From positions 1-5,134 of the forward strand of contig JALWQC010000288.1 in assembly GCA_027080755.1 (NCBI GenBank): 5,134 nt of DNA. Reading direction: 5' to 3'. This DNA is from Paracoccaceae bacterium. Its GTDB lineage: Bacteria; Pseudomonadota; Alphaproteobacteria; Rhodobacterales; Rhodobacteraceae. The notes under the pieces are model-generated. The model was not told the DNA's origin, searched no databases, and was given only the letters and a program-made list of their open reading frames with translations. Shown here one piece after another: positions 1 through 5,134 of this stretch. How positions within the stretch are numbered: the stretch's first letter is position 1; each line of letters starts with the position of its first letter. The position numbers were made by a program, and so were the translations under genes.

Positions 1-2
1 CC

Positions 3-509
3 GTTGCACCGGATCTGCCGGTTATCATGATTAACGCGCCGGTCATTCTGGACAAACCGCAATATGCAACCCGCGCGCAGCGTCGTGCCTATCTGGAAAG
101 CGTAGTGGAATATGCCGCCTACGGGGATATCGTCGGCTTTGACGTTTACCCCGTTCCCCGATTGCTGGCCAAAATCGCCCCGCCTGACGGAAGCGACACC
201 CTGTTACCACCTGTCGAAACCGTGGCCACCTATCTGGACTGGATAGCGCGGCGCCTGCCGGATAAATCCGGGGCTATCGTCCTGCAAGGGTTTGGCATTC
301 GCGATATGTATGCGCCCGCCTATAGGGACCGGAACTTTGCGCCTGCGTTGATCGAACAGGCCCGCCCGCCCGATATGCAGGAACTTGCGGGGATGCTGGC
401 CGCCGTCCGCAATCACGGGGTTGATCTGGTGGTCTGGTGGGGGCAGGCCATGCTGGAAACGGCGGACCAGGCGCCCTGGCCCGATATTGTCCGCCAAAGC
501 GGCTTGTGA
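3..509 (+). CDS. C-terminal part of a probable TIM-barrel (glycoside hydrolase-like) protein, 5' end outside window
   Basis: The frame is open to the left edge, and the residues before the first ATG (position 27) continue the strand PVIMINAP. The gene therefore starts outside the window and the ATG at 27 is internal. The visible part has alternating hydrophobic strands and helices like the second half of an (alpha/beta)8 barrel: PVIMINAP (18-41), GDIVGFDVYPVP (123-158), GAIVLQGFG (270-296) and VDLVVWWGQAML (420-455). The 'D-I-V-G-F-D-x-Y-P' strand and the 'V-V-W-W-G' last strand recall glycosidase-like barrels, but I cannot assign a family. The catalytic acids cannot be identified from this fragment. 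There is no signal peptide in view because the N-terminus is missing. It ends in TGA at 507-509, and the next gene on the same strand starts 52 bases later, so the two may be co-transcribed. The coding frame is secure; the function is a fold-level guess. Confidence 0.75.
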   Translation, partial: VAPDLPVIMINAPVILDKPQYATRAQRRAYLESVVEYAAYGDIVGFDVYPVPRLLAKIAPPDGSDTLLPPVETVATYLDWIARRLPDKSGAIVLQGFGIRDMYAPAYRDRNFAPALIEQARPPDMQELAGMLAAVRNHGVDLVVWWGQAMLETADQAPWPDIVRQSGL

Positions 510-531
510 AATTTTCGGGGGGCAATAGACT
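504..531 (+). promoter_or_regulatory. Weak candidate sigma70 promoter for the secreted-protein gene
   Basis: TTGTGA (504-509) and TAGACT (526-531) are separated by 16 bases; each matches its consensus hexamer at 4 of 6 positions. Transcription would start near 537-538, giving a leader of about 25 bases before the ATG at 562 and excluding the GTG at 532 as a start. The -35 overlaps the stop codon of the preceding gene. The gene may instead be read from an upstream promoter. Confidence 0.25.
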
Positions 532-561
532 GTGTGCATAGTTCACAAAACGGGTATTGCC

Positions 562-1254
562 ATGAAAACCTTGATTACGGCCCTTTCCCTAAGCCTCGCA
601 ACCGCCACCCCGCTATGGGCGGAAACGGCTACTGTGGACTGGCACGGCCGGTCCCTGTCGCTGGAAATTCCGGCCGGAATGTGTGATTTTTCCGACACCG
701 GCGTAGGCGCGCAAGTGCTGAGCTATCTTGGAAACGCCAATTCTGCCGATCCCGCCCTGCCCCGGCCCTATGTCGTTTATATGGACTGCGACAATCTGGA
801 AAATATGCGCAAGCGCGGCAGTCTTGGCTATCCCTGGGGCTATATCGGTCTGCCGAAGGCGCTGGATCCGGTGGCGGCGCAGATGGATCAGGCCATGGTT
901 AACAGCGAGCTGGAATCGCTGGCCGAAACCGATTTGATGCAATCCTATCTGGACACTGTGAACACGGATATCGATGAAACCCGCAAGGAATGGATGCCCG
1001 GGCTGGAGGTGGACAAGCTGCGCGGCTTTGCCACTGTGCTGGCGGACGAGGCGGTGTTTATCGGCTATATGCGGGCCGTCGGGCGTGTGGATGGCAAAAG
1101 CTTTACGGAACATGTGCTGTTCTCGACCACGGTTCTGGACGGGATTTTCATCAATTACTACATTTACGAGGATGAAGACGGCATGCAGGACCTGCCCGAT
1201 CATGTCCGGCAGCTGGATGCGGTCGCCAAGGCCAATGTGGCGGCGGCGCTATAG
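562..1254 (+). CDS. Secreted/periplasmic protein of unknown function with signal peptide and two cysteines
   Basis: I do not recognise this 230-residue protein. The N-terminus MKTLITALSL, a hydrophobic core, and TPLWA followed by ETATV form a Sec signal peptide with signal peptidase I cleavage predicted after Ala20. There is no lipobox and no later membrane span, so a soluble periplasmic or secreted protein of about 210 residues is expected. The mature part has exactly two cysteines, Cys41 (AGMCDF) and Cys76 (YMDCDN), which could form one disulfide in the oxidising periplasm. The C-terminal half is acidic and has a strand-rich stretch, VLDGIFINYYIYEDEDG (191-207). I chose ATG 562 because it gives a compact signal peptide. 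An in-frame GTG at 532 would add ten residues and has a G-run 9 bases upstream, while ATG 562 has only a weak Shine-Dalgarno (CGGG at 551-554). The stop lies 9 bases from the stop of the convergent quinone reductase gene. No catalytic motif is visible. Confidence 0.85.
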   Translation: MKTLITALSLSLATATPLWAETATVDWHGRSLSLEIPAGMCDFSDTGVGAQVLSYLGNANSADPALPRPYVVYMDCDNLENMRKRGSLGYPWGYIGLPKALDPVAAQMDQAMVNSELESLAETDLMQSYLDTVNTDIDETRKEWMPGLEVDKLRGFATVLADEAVFIGYMRAVGRVDGKSFTEHVLFSTTVLDGIFINYYIYEDEDGMQDLPDHVRQLDAVAKANVAAAL

Positions 1255-1263
1255 GGTGTAGGA

Positions 1264-2259
1264 TCAGATCAGGGTCAGGACGATCTTGCCGATGTGGCCC
1301 GCGCTTTCGATGCGTTGATGGGCGGCGGCGGCCTCTTGCAGGGGGAAGACCCTGTCCATGACGGGGGTGATCCGGCCGGCCTCTATCAGGGGCCAGACCT
1401 TGGTGCGCAGGGCTTCGGCGATCACCGCCTTGTCCTGAACCGAGCGGGGGCGCAGGGTCGATCCGGTAACCGTCAGCCGTTTGGCCATGATCCGGGCAAA
1501 GTTCACCTCGGCCTTGGGACCGGCGAGGAAGGCAATCATGGCAAGGCGGCCGTCGGTTGCCAAGGCCTTGATATTGCGGGGGATATAGGGGCCACCGACC
1601 ATATCCAGTATCAGATCTACCCCGCGCCCGTTCGTGGCATCCCGCACGGCGGTTACGAAATCTTCCTCGTGGTAGTTGATGGCAATCCGCGCGCCAAGAT
1701 CATTGCAGACCTTGCATTTTTCGGCACTGCCGGCGGTGGCAAATACCCGCGCGCCAAAGGCCTTGGCCAGCTGGATCGCGGTCGTGCCGATGCCCGAAGT
1801 GCCACCGTGGACAAGGAAGGTTTCGCCTGCGGCCAGATGCCCGCGTTCAAACACATTGGTCCAGACGGTGAAGAAGGTCTCGCACAGGGCGGCGGCCTCT
1901 ATCATGGTTAACCCGTCGGGCACCGGCAGGGCGTGATCCTGATGGGTCTTGGCATATTCGGCATAGCCGCCACCGGGCAGAAGGGCGCAGATCTGGTCGC
2001 CAGGCTGCCAACGGGTCACGCCGGAACCGACCGCCACCACCGTCCCGGAACATTCCAGCCCGGGCAGATCCGAGGCCCCCGCAGGCGGTGCATAGGCCCC
2101 TGCGCGTTGCAGCGCGTCGGGGCGGTTGACGCCGGCCGCCTCTACCTTGATCAGGATTTCGTCGGTGGCGATCTCGGGCAGCGGACGGGTTGTCAGTTGC
2201 AGAACCTCCGGCCCGCCGGGCTGGCTGATTTCAACGGCACGCATGGTTTTGGGCAGCAT
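1264..2259 (-). CDS. Zinc-free NAD(P)H:quinone oxidoreductase, MDR superfamily, PIG3-like
   Basis: This is a complete 331-residue medium-chain dehydrogenase/reductase of usual length for the quinone oxidoreductase branch. The N-terminal GroES-like domain covers about residues 6-120; the Rossmann domain follows with HGGTSGIGTTAIQLAK (151-166) as the dinucleotide-binding motif. After the second strand, ATAGSAEKC (174-182) carries the Ser/Lys pattern that binds the NADPH 2'-phosphate in relatives. Zinc ligands of alcohol dehydrogenases are absent: the usual Cys position reads GVNRPD (43-48) and the GHE motif reads GLE (67-69). This fits NADPH-dependent one-electron or two-electron reduction of quinones in the cytoplasm, as known for PIG3/QOR; the true substrate cannot be read from sequence. 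It is the last gene of the COQ9-aminotransferase operon: the upstream stop is 1 base away, and GGAGGG (2265-2270), inside the end of the upstream gene, sits 6 bases from this ATG and fixes the start. The annotation is secure at family level. Confidence 0.95.
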   Translation of the reverse strand: MLPKTMRAVEISQPGGPEVLQLTTRPLPEIATDEILIKVEAAGVNRPDALQRAGAYAPPAGASDLPGLECSGTVVAVGSGVTRWQPGDQICALLPGGGYAEYAKTHQDHALPVPDGLTMIEAAALCETFFTVWTNVFERGHLAAGETFLVHGGTSGIGTTAIQLAKAFGARVFATAGSAEKCKVCNDLGARIAINYHEEDFVTAVRDATNGRGVDLILDMVGGPYIPRNIKALATDGRLAMIAFLAGPKAEVNFARIMAKRLTVTGSTLRPRSVQDKAVIAEALRTKVWPLIEAGRITPVMDRVFPLQEAAAAHQRIESAGHIGKIVLTLI

Positions 2260-2260
2260 G

Positions 2261-3121
2261 TTATCCCTCCGAATGGGCGAAATCCCAGTAAAGTTGCTTG
2301 GCCCGTTCCCCGAAGGCGGTAGAGGGCATCTCGCGATCCTCGAAACGGGTAACAGGGGTGATTTTGAAGGCGTTGCCAGTCAGGAAAATTTCATCCGCCT
2401 GCTCGAAATCCGCCACCTTCAGCGCGGTTTCCGTGACCTGCACCCCGTCGGCGCGCAGCAGGGCAATCGTGCGTTGCCGCGTGATACCGTTCAGAAAGGT
2501 GCCGTTCGGGGCGGGGGTGAACACCTCTCCATCACGGACCATAAAGACGTTGGTAGAGGACGTTTCCGCCACGTTATCGTCGATATCCAGCGACAGGGCG
2601 GTTTTGAAGCCGCGTTTCAGGGCCTCTTGCGCGATGCGCGCGTTGTTGGGATAGAGGCAGGCGGCCTTGGCCTCGGTCAGGGCCATGTCGGGACGCGGGC
2701 GGCGATAGGGGGACAGGCCGATCGGATACTCCCCCCCCTTGGACATGGGCAGTTCCTCGATACAGATCGCATAGGCGCCAGAGGCCGGATCGGCGCCAAG
2801 CATGGTGGCATCCCCTTCGGTGGACCACATCATCGGGCGCAGATACAGTTCCGCACCGGCGGGAAAACGGGCCACGCCTTCGCGGATAATCGCCTGTATT
2901 GTTTCGGCATCAACCGGCGCCTCATAGCCCATCGCGCGGGCCGAACGCACGATACGTTGCGCATGCAGGTCAAGGTCGGGCATGACCCCCTCGAAGGCAC
3001 GCGCGCCATCAAAAACGGCGGACCCGAGCCAGCTGGCGTGATCCGCGCTTCCCATGATCGGCACGTTCCCCTCGACCCATTCGCCATTATACCATGTCAG
3101 GATTTTACCACCGAGTGCCAT
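2261..3121 (-). CDS. ilvE: Class IV PLP-dependent aminotransferase, branched-chain amino acid aminotransferase type
   Basis: This complete 286-residue fold-type IV transaminase probably interconverts branched-chain amino acids and 2-oxo acids with glutamate/2-oxoglutarate in the cytoplasm. Motifs in order are: GSAVFDGARAFEG (33-45); DLHAQRIVRSA (51-61), which holds the phosphate-binding Arg region; YLRP (93-96), matching the YIRP of IlvE; EAKAACLYPN (150-159), with Lys152 as the likely PLP Schiff-base lysine; AETSSTNVF (185-193), with Glu186 as the partner of the pyridine nitrogen; LNGITRQ (210-216); and FLTGNAFKITPV (246-257), the substrate-carboxylate turn. The last two glycine-rich motifs differ from the enteric EGSGEN and SGTAAE forms, so this is a diverged subfamily and another amino donor is possible. 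Alphaproteobacteria often carry a second, longer IlvE elsewhere. It starts 3 bases after the COQ9 stop, with AAGGA (3130-3134) 8 bases upstream, and is followed by the quinone reductase. Family assignment is strong; specificity and symbol are moderate. Confidence 0.92.
   Translation of the reverse strand: MALGGKILTWYNGEWVEGNVPIMGSADHASWLGSAVFDGARAFEGVMPDLDLHAQRIVRSARAMGYEAPVDAETIQAIIREGVARFPAGAELYLRPMMWSTEGDATMLGADPASGAYAICIEELPMSKGGEYPIGLSPYRRPRPDMALTEAKAACLYPNNARIAQEALKRGFKTALSLDIDDNVAETSSTNVFMVRDGEVFTPAPNGTFLNGITRQRTIALLRADGVQVTETALKVADFEQADEIFLTGNAFKITPVTRFEDREMPSTAFGERAKQLYWDFAHSEG
2265..2270 (-). promoter_or_regulatory. Shine-Dalgarno of the quinone reductase gene, embedded in the upstream gene
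   Basis: Read on the minus strand, GGAGGG precedes ATG 2259, with 6 bases between GGAGG and the start. It overlaps the final Glu-Gly codons of the aminotransferase gene, whose TAA is followed by one base and then the ATG. This supports M1 rather than M6 as the start and points to translational coupling. Confidence 0.85.
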
Positions 3122-3124
3122 TTT

Positions 3125-3829
3125 CTATTTCCTTGTTGATGTCGGTCCCAGATCCTCGCCCGGGGCCCTTACCTTCCGGAATATCCGACCGGGGCCGGAC
3201 ATGAAAGCCTTGCCCAGCGGATTATTCCGCAACGTCGCCTTGGCTTTTTCGATCTGCATGACATTTTCAATACGCCGGTCGATGAAATCCCGGGTGTCGC
3301 GGAAATCCTCGCTTTCATCGCCAAGCCAATACAGAACCGCCGCCGAATAGACCGCCGACAGGGTGGCGCGTTTGGTATACCAGTTCACATCGCGGCTGGT
3401 GTCGCCAAGACCGTTCCAGATGGTGTCCGCCGTGTGCCAGATCGCGCGCGCCCCGTCGGCGGCATGGGTCGGCAGGGCAAACAGGGCAGAGCCACGGCGC
3501 ACGGCCTCGCGGTGGGGGGCGGCGATTTCCAGACGTTTGCGGATACCAAAGGCCACGCGGTCGCGGTAGCGCATGGATTCAAGGTCGGCCTTGGCCAGTT
3601 CTTCGGCCAGTTGGCGATCCCCTTCCATATGGAAGGCCAGCGCCAGATCGACGCCGCCGCGCGGAAAGGCAAGGCGGGCAAGGGCCGGATCAACCCCCGA
3701 ATCGGTTATGGCCTCTTGCAGGGTTTGCTCGCTCCAACCGTCAAAAACCACAAGCGGCAGGGCGGCCTGCAACACTTTGGCACGGGTTTCTTCCAAATGG
3801 TCGGCTTCGGTTTTGCGTGATTCCATCAT
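3125..3829 (-). CDS. COQ9-family ubiquinone biosynthesis protein (rpsU-divergently transcribed protein)
   Basis: This 234-residue (or 233) protein matches the COQ9 family, whose bacterial model is literally described as the rpsU-divergently transcribed protein; the rpsU gene is indeed divergent here. COQ9 is a lipid-binding protein with a TetR-like fold that presents ubiquinone precursors to the COQ7 hydroxylase in mitochondria; a similar membrane-surface role is inferred here. The N-terminal helical part includes VVFDGWSEQTL (27-37) and the FPRGGVDLALAF segment (55-66). The family hallmark DTSRDVNWYTKR (143-154) is intact, followed by the hydrophobic helix LSAVYSAAVLYWLGDES (157-173), the likely lipid/membrane-contact helix. 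The C-terminus is basic (GRIFRKVR, 214-221). Two adjacent ATGs exist: GAGG (3833-3836) is 3 bases from the first and 6 from the second, so 3826 is the better-spaced start. It is the first gene of the operon with the aminotransferase and quinone reductase. Confidence 0.95.
   Translation of the reverse strand: MMESRKTEADHLEETRAKVLQAALPLVVFDGWSEQTLQEAITDSGVDPALARLAFPRGGVDLALAFHMEGDRQLAEELAKADLESMRYRDRVAFGIRKRLEIAAPHREAVRRGSALFALPTHAADGARAIWHTADTIWNGLGDTSRDVNWYTKRATLSAVYSAAVLYWLGDESEDFRDTRDFIDRRIENVMQIEKAKATLRNNPLGKAFMSGPGRIFRKVRAPGEDLGPTSTRK
3130..3134 (-). promoter_or_regulatory. Shine-Dalgarno of the aminotransferase gene, embedded in the COQ9-family gene
   Basis: AAGGA on the minus strand lies 8 bases before ATG 3121 and is part of the final Arg-Lys codons of the COQ9-family gene, whose TAG ends at 3125. 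Ribosomes finishing the first gene would therefore clear or reload at this site, consistent with a coupled operon. Confidence 0.75.
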
Positions 3830-3832
3830 TTG

Positions 3833-3836
3833 CCTC
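3833..3836 (-). promoter_or_regulatory. Shine-Dalgarno of the COQ9-family gene, favouring the second of two adjacent ATGs
   Basis: GAGG on the minus strand is 3 bases from the ATG at 3829 and 6 bases from the ATG at 3826. Normal spacing favours 3826, which removes one methionine. Confidence 0.5.
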
Positions 3837-3854
3837 GCTGGTTTGGCGACAGTC

Positions 3855-3883
3855 TAGACATATTGCCCGCAGGTTGCTATAGA
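3855..3883 (+). promoter_or_regulatory. Sigma70-type promoter of rpsU
   Basis: TAGACA (3855-3860, 5 of 6 to TTGACA) and TATAGA (3878-3883, 4 of 6 to TATAAT) are separated by exactly 17 bases. The expected start is near 3890, giving a leader of about 44 bases. The -35 lies in the 8-base palindrome GTCTAGAC (3852-3859). It is the best promoter in the 104-base divergent spacer and suits strong ribosomal protein expression. Confidence 0.6.
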
Positions 3884-3905
3884 GCGCCTTCCTGCAATTC
3901 TGCAA
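3876..3905 (-). promoter_or_regulatory. Candidate promoter of the COQ9-aminotransferase-quinone reductase operon
   Basis: On the minus strand TTGCAG (3905-3900) and TATAGC (3881-3876) are separated by 18 bases. The -35 is poor (3 of 6) and the -10 fair (4 of 6). Because CTATAG is self-complementary, this -10 overlaps the rpsU -10 on the other strand. This is a weaker call than the rpsU promoter; another start further toward the gene is possible. Confidence 0.3.
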
Positions 3906-3916
3906 ATCTAACCTAG

Positions 3917-3933
3917 AAAGGTGGTGTAACCAC
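3917..3933 (+). promoter_or_regulatory. rpsU ribosome binding site within a start-adjacent inverted repeat
   Basis: AAAGGTGGTG (3917-3926) matches the Shine-Dalgarno AAGGAGGTG with one mismatch. Within it GTGGT (3921-3925), a 3-base GTA loop, and ACCAC (3929-3933) form a perfect 5-base-pair inverted repeat that ends directly before ATG 3934. If folded, the hairpin would hide the GGTGG core and abut the start codon. The repeat is seen; the regulatory role is inferred. Confidence 0.5.
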
Positions 3934-4140
3934 ATGCAGGTAACGGTTCGTGATAACAACGTCGAACAGGCTCTCCGTGCTCTGAAGAAGAAACTTCAGC
4001 GCGAAGGTGTTTTCCGCGAAATGAAGCTCAAGCAGCATTTCGAGAAACCCTCCGTCAAAAAAGCGCGCGAGAAAGCCGAGGCCGTTCGCCGTCAGCGCAA
4101 GCTGGCGCGCAAGAAAATGCAACGCGAAGGTCTGCTGTAA
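3934..4140 (+). CDS. rpsU: Small ribosomal subunit protein bS21
   Basis: This 68-residue, strongly basic protein is ribosomal protein bS21 of the 30S subunit, which sits on the platform near the 3' end of 16S rRNA and takes part in translation initiation. The sequence begins [20 protein letters not shown], has the conserved [18 protein letters not shown] segment (23-40), and ends in a long Arg/Lys-rich helix ([21 protein letters not shown], residues about 41-61). Length and sequence are normal for alphaproteobacteria. It is transcribed away from the COQ9-family gene, with its own promoter at 3855-3883 and a start-adjacent ribosome binding site. A terminator follows 10 bases after the stop, so it is probably monocistronic. 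Nothing is missing or broken. Confidence 0.98.
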   Translation: MQVTVRDNNVEQALRALKKKLQREGVFREMKLKQHFEKPSVKKAREKAEAVRRQRKLARKKMQREGLL

Positions 4141-4150
4141 GGCGGAACCG

Positions 4151-4173
4151 AATTGGGCTTCGGCCCGGTTTTT
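4151..4173 (+). terminator. Rho-independent terminator of rpsU
   Basis: GGGC (4155-4158), a TTCG loop and GCCC (4163-4166) form a C(UUCG)G-capped stem that extends by two G-U and two A-U pairs to about 8 base pairs. It is followed by TTTTT (4169-4173), part of which takes part in the extended stem. It begins 10 bases after the rpsU stop codon. Confidence 0.8.
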
Positions 4174-4174
4174 G

Positions 4175-4208
4175 ACGACCCCCGCATGAAAATGTGGGGG
4201 TTTGTCGT
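4175..4208 (+). terminator. Second strong hairpin between convergent genes, GAAA loop
   Basis: CCCCCGCAT (4179-4187), loop GAAA (4188-4191) and ATGTGGGGG (4192-4200) form a 9-base-pair stem with one G-U pair. An outer helix ACGA (4175-4178) with TCGT (4205-4208) is possible across a TTTG bulge. The T tail is short (TTT) on the plus strand, and the minus strand has none. It could be a backup terminator for rpsU or protect 3' ends. The hairpin is certain; the role is not. Confidence 0.45.
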
Positions 4209-4246
4209 ATTCGGGGCAAAAACAGCGCCGAGCGGAATTTCAGGGC

Positions 4247-5134
4247 TTATTTCCCCCGCGAAAACATCCCCGCCAACGCATCCTTCACGATGCCCGATAT
4301 CGAGGGGCGCTTCAGGGCCGCGAAGGGCATCGGGCGGCAGACCTCCATCGCGGCGACACCGACGCGGGCGGTCAGGGCGCCGTTGATCACCCCCTCGCCA
4401 AAGCGGCGCGAGATCTTGGACAAGGCCCCGCCCCCCGCGACCGAGCCGATCAGGTCATCCCCGACAGACACCGCCCCCGTCGCCAGCAGATGCGTCGTTA
4501 CCGCGCGCAGCAGGCGCCACGATCCGATCATGCCGGTGCGCCCGCCGTAGACCTCGGCAATGCGGCGCACCATGCGGGCGTTGGCCGCAAGCGCCACCAG
4601 AACATCGGCAAAAGCCAGCGGGATAAGGGCCGTCGCCCCCGCAACATTGCGCGCCGCCCCGCGGATTTCCAGCACCGCCGCCGTATCGAGCGGCGCCATA
4701 AGCGTGCGCTCGGCCACCGCCACAAGGTCCGGCCCGTCCAGCACATCGTCCGTTTGTTCCTGCAGTTTTTGGCGCGCCCAGCGCAATTCCTCGCGCCCGG
4801 CATAATGGCGTTCAAGGCGGGCAACCACCTGCAAGGCGCCGTCCCTGTCCGATACATCCGCCACCTGTGCGCGCAGATGGTCCAGACGGGACAGGCGCGC
4901 AAATCCGGCCATTTCGCGCAGGATCATCAGCCCCAACACCAGCCCGACCAGCGCCAGCAACCCCAGCGCAACCTGCCCCAGAAGCGGATTTCGCGCCAGC
5001 AATCCGGCGACAAAATCCCACAGCGCCACGGAAACCATCATCCCCAGAAGCCCCGAGACTCCGGCCCAGAAAAGCCGCCCCAGCCAGCTGCTTTTATGGC
5101 TGACAATCACCGCCATCTGCTGCATGGCCCGCCC
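4247..5134 (-). CDS. YcjF/TIGR01620-like DUF697 inner-membrane protein, N-terminus outside window
   Basis: The frame is open to the right edge, and relatives are about 340 residues or more, so the gene starts outside. The ATG at 5125 is probably internal, being preceded in frame by Gly-Arg-Ala. Counting from that Met, two membrane spans are visible, about residues 18-44 (from GRLFWAGVSG) and 50-69 (GQVALGLLALVGLVLGLMIL). A charged, helical cytoplasmic region follows (about 75-145). The DUF697 domain contains ALIPLAFADVLVALAANARM (166-185), EVYGGRTGMIGSWRLLR (191-207), and the family-typical C-terminus LTARVGVAAMEVCRPMPF (251-268). In E. coli the relative ycjF is next to ycjX, a P-loop protein; a ycjX-like gene upstream, outside the window, would be expected but cannot be seen. 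The biochemical function of the family is not well established; envelope-stress links are reported for E. coli. It converges on rpsU with 106 bases between them. Confidence 0.92.
   Translation of the reverse strand, partial: GRAMQQMAVIVSHKSSWLGRLFWAGVSGLLGMMVSVALWDFVAGLLARNPLLGQVALGLLALVGLVLGLMILREMAGFARLSRLDHLRAQVADVSDRDGALQVVARLERHYAGREELRWARQKLQEQTDDVLDGPDLVAVAERTLMAPLDTAAVLEIRGAARNVAGATALIPLAFADVLVALAANARMVRRIAEVYGGRTGMIGSWRLLRAVTTHLLATGAVSVGDDLIGSVAGGGALSKISRRFGEGVINGALTARVGVAAMEVCRPMPFAALKRPSISGIVKDALAGMFSRGK

Noticed and set aside
532..561. GTG at 532 as start of the secreted protein
   Set aside because: It is possible because a G-run lies 9 bases upstream, but it would add MCIVHKTGIA before a normal signal peptide, and it lies upstream of the start of the candidate promoter's transcript.
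613..1203. 196-codon minus-strand frame opposite the secreted-protein gene
   Set aside because: The plus-strand frame has a convincing signal peptide and normal protein composition; the minus frame is His/Gln-rich, low in plausibility, and has no ribosome binding site that I could support.
1330..1343. 14-base direct repeat GGCCTCTTGCAGGG, also at 3710-3723
   Set aside because: Both copies encode Leu-Gln-Glu-Ala on the minus strand in two unrelated genes. This is explained by codon preference, not a mobile or regulatory repeat.
1294..1911. 205-codon plus-strand frame opposite the quinone reductase gene
   Set aside because: It is the shadow of a well-conserved MDR gene; it is Gly-rich with no family features.
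2126..3139. Long open frame (337 codons) on the plus strand antisense to the aminotransferase
   Set aside because: It lies opposite the clearly conserved aminotransferase gene and has no recognisable domain. Long antisense frames are expected in G+C-rich DNA with strong third-position bias.
3852..3859. Palindrome GTCTAGAC as a possible operator
   Set aside because: It is only 8 bases and overlaps the -35 of the rpsU promoter. There is no second half-site or known regulator signature to support an operator.
4218..4236. Possible terminator for the YcjF-like gene (minus strand, CGC-TCG-GCG followed by CTGTTTTT)
   Set aside because: The stem is only 3 base pairs, too weak to call as an intrinsic terminator despite the T-run.

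Overview
The window looks like chromosomal DNA of an alphaproteobacterium, most likely of the Rhodobacteraceae/Roseobacter lineage. The evidence is moderately high G+C, a COQ9-family gene transcribed divergently from rpsU (bS21), and a YcjF/TIGR01620-type membrane protein with the typical C-terminus. These are core or conserved-neighbourhood genes. I see no mobile element, CRISPR array, tRNA, rRNA or recent-transfer signature, and no gene-free stretch above about 110 bases.

Layout. On the left, two plus-strand genes run rightward: the 3' end of a probable TIM-barrel hydrolase-like protein (truncated by the window edge), then a secreted protein of unknown function with two cysteines. The second gene ends only 9 bases from the stop of a leftward three-gene operon. 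Read on the minus strand, that operon is a COQ9-family ubiquinone-biosynthesis protein, a class IV (branched-chain type) aminotransferase, and a zinc-free NAD(P)H:quinone oxidoreductase of the PIG3 type. The gaps are 3 and 1 bases, and each downstream Shine-Dalgarno sequence lies in the last codons of the gene before it, so the three are very probably co-transcribed and translationally coupled.

A 104-base intergenic region separates the COQ9 operon from rpsU. It holds a good sigma70-type promoter toward rpsU (TAGACA, 17 bases, TATAGA). A weaker candidate toward COQ9 appears to reuse the same palindromic CTATAG as its -10. The rpsU Shine-Dalgarno lies in a short perfect inverted repeat that ends at the base before the start codon, which could act as a translational switch. 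rpsU is followed by a UUCG-loop terminator and a second strong hairpin with a GAAA loop. From the right edge a convergent minus-strand gene encodes a YcjF-like DUF697 inner-membrane protein whose N-terminus lies outside the window.

Together, the central operon joins a ubiquinone-biosynthesis accessory factor and a quinone reductase around an aminotransferase, next to a ribosomal gene that tracks growth rate. The functional link is inference. I did not find a convincing undescribed system; the most worthwhile points are the rpsU leader hairpin and the shared divergent promoter.
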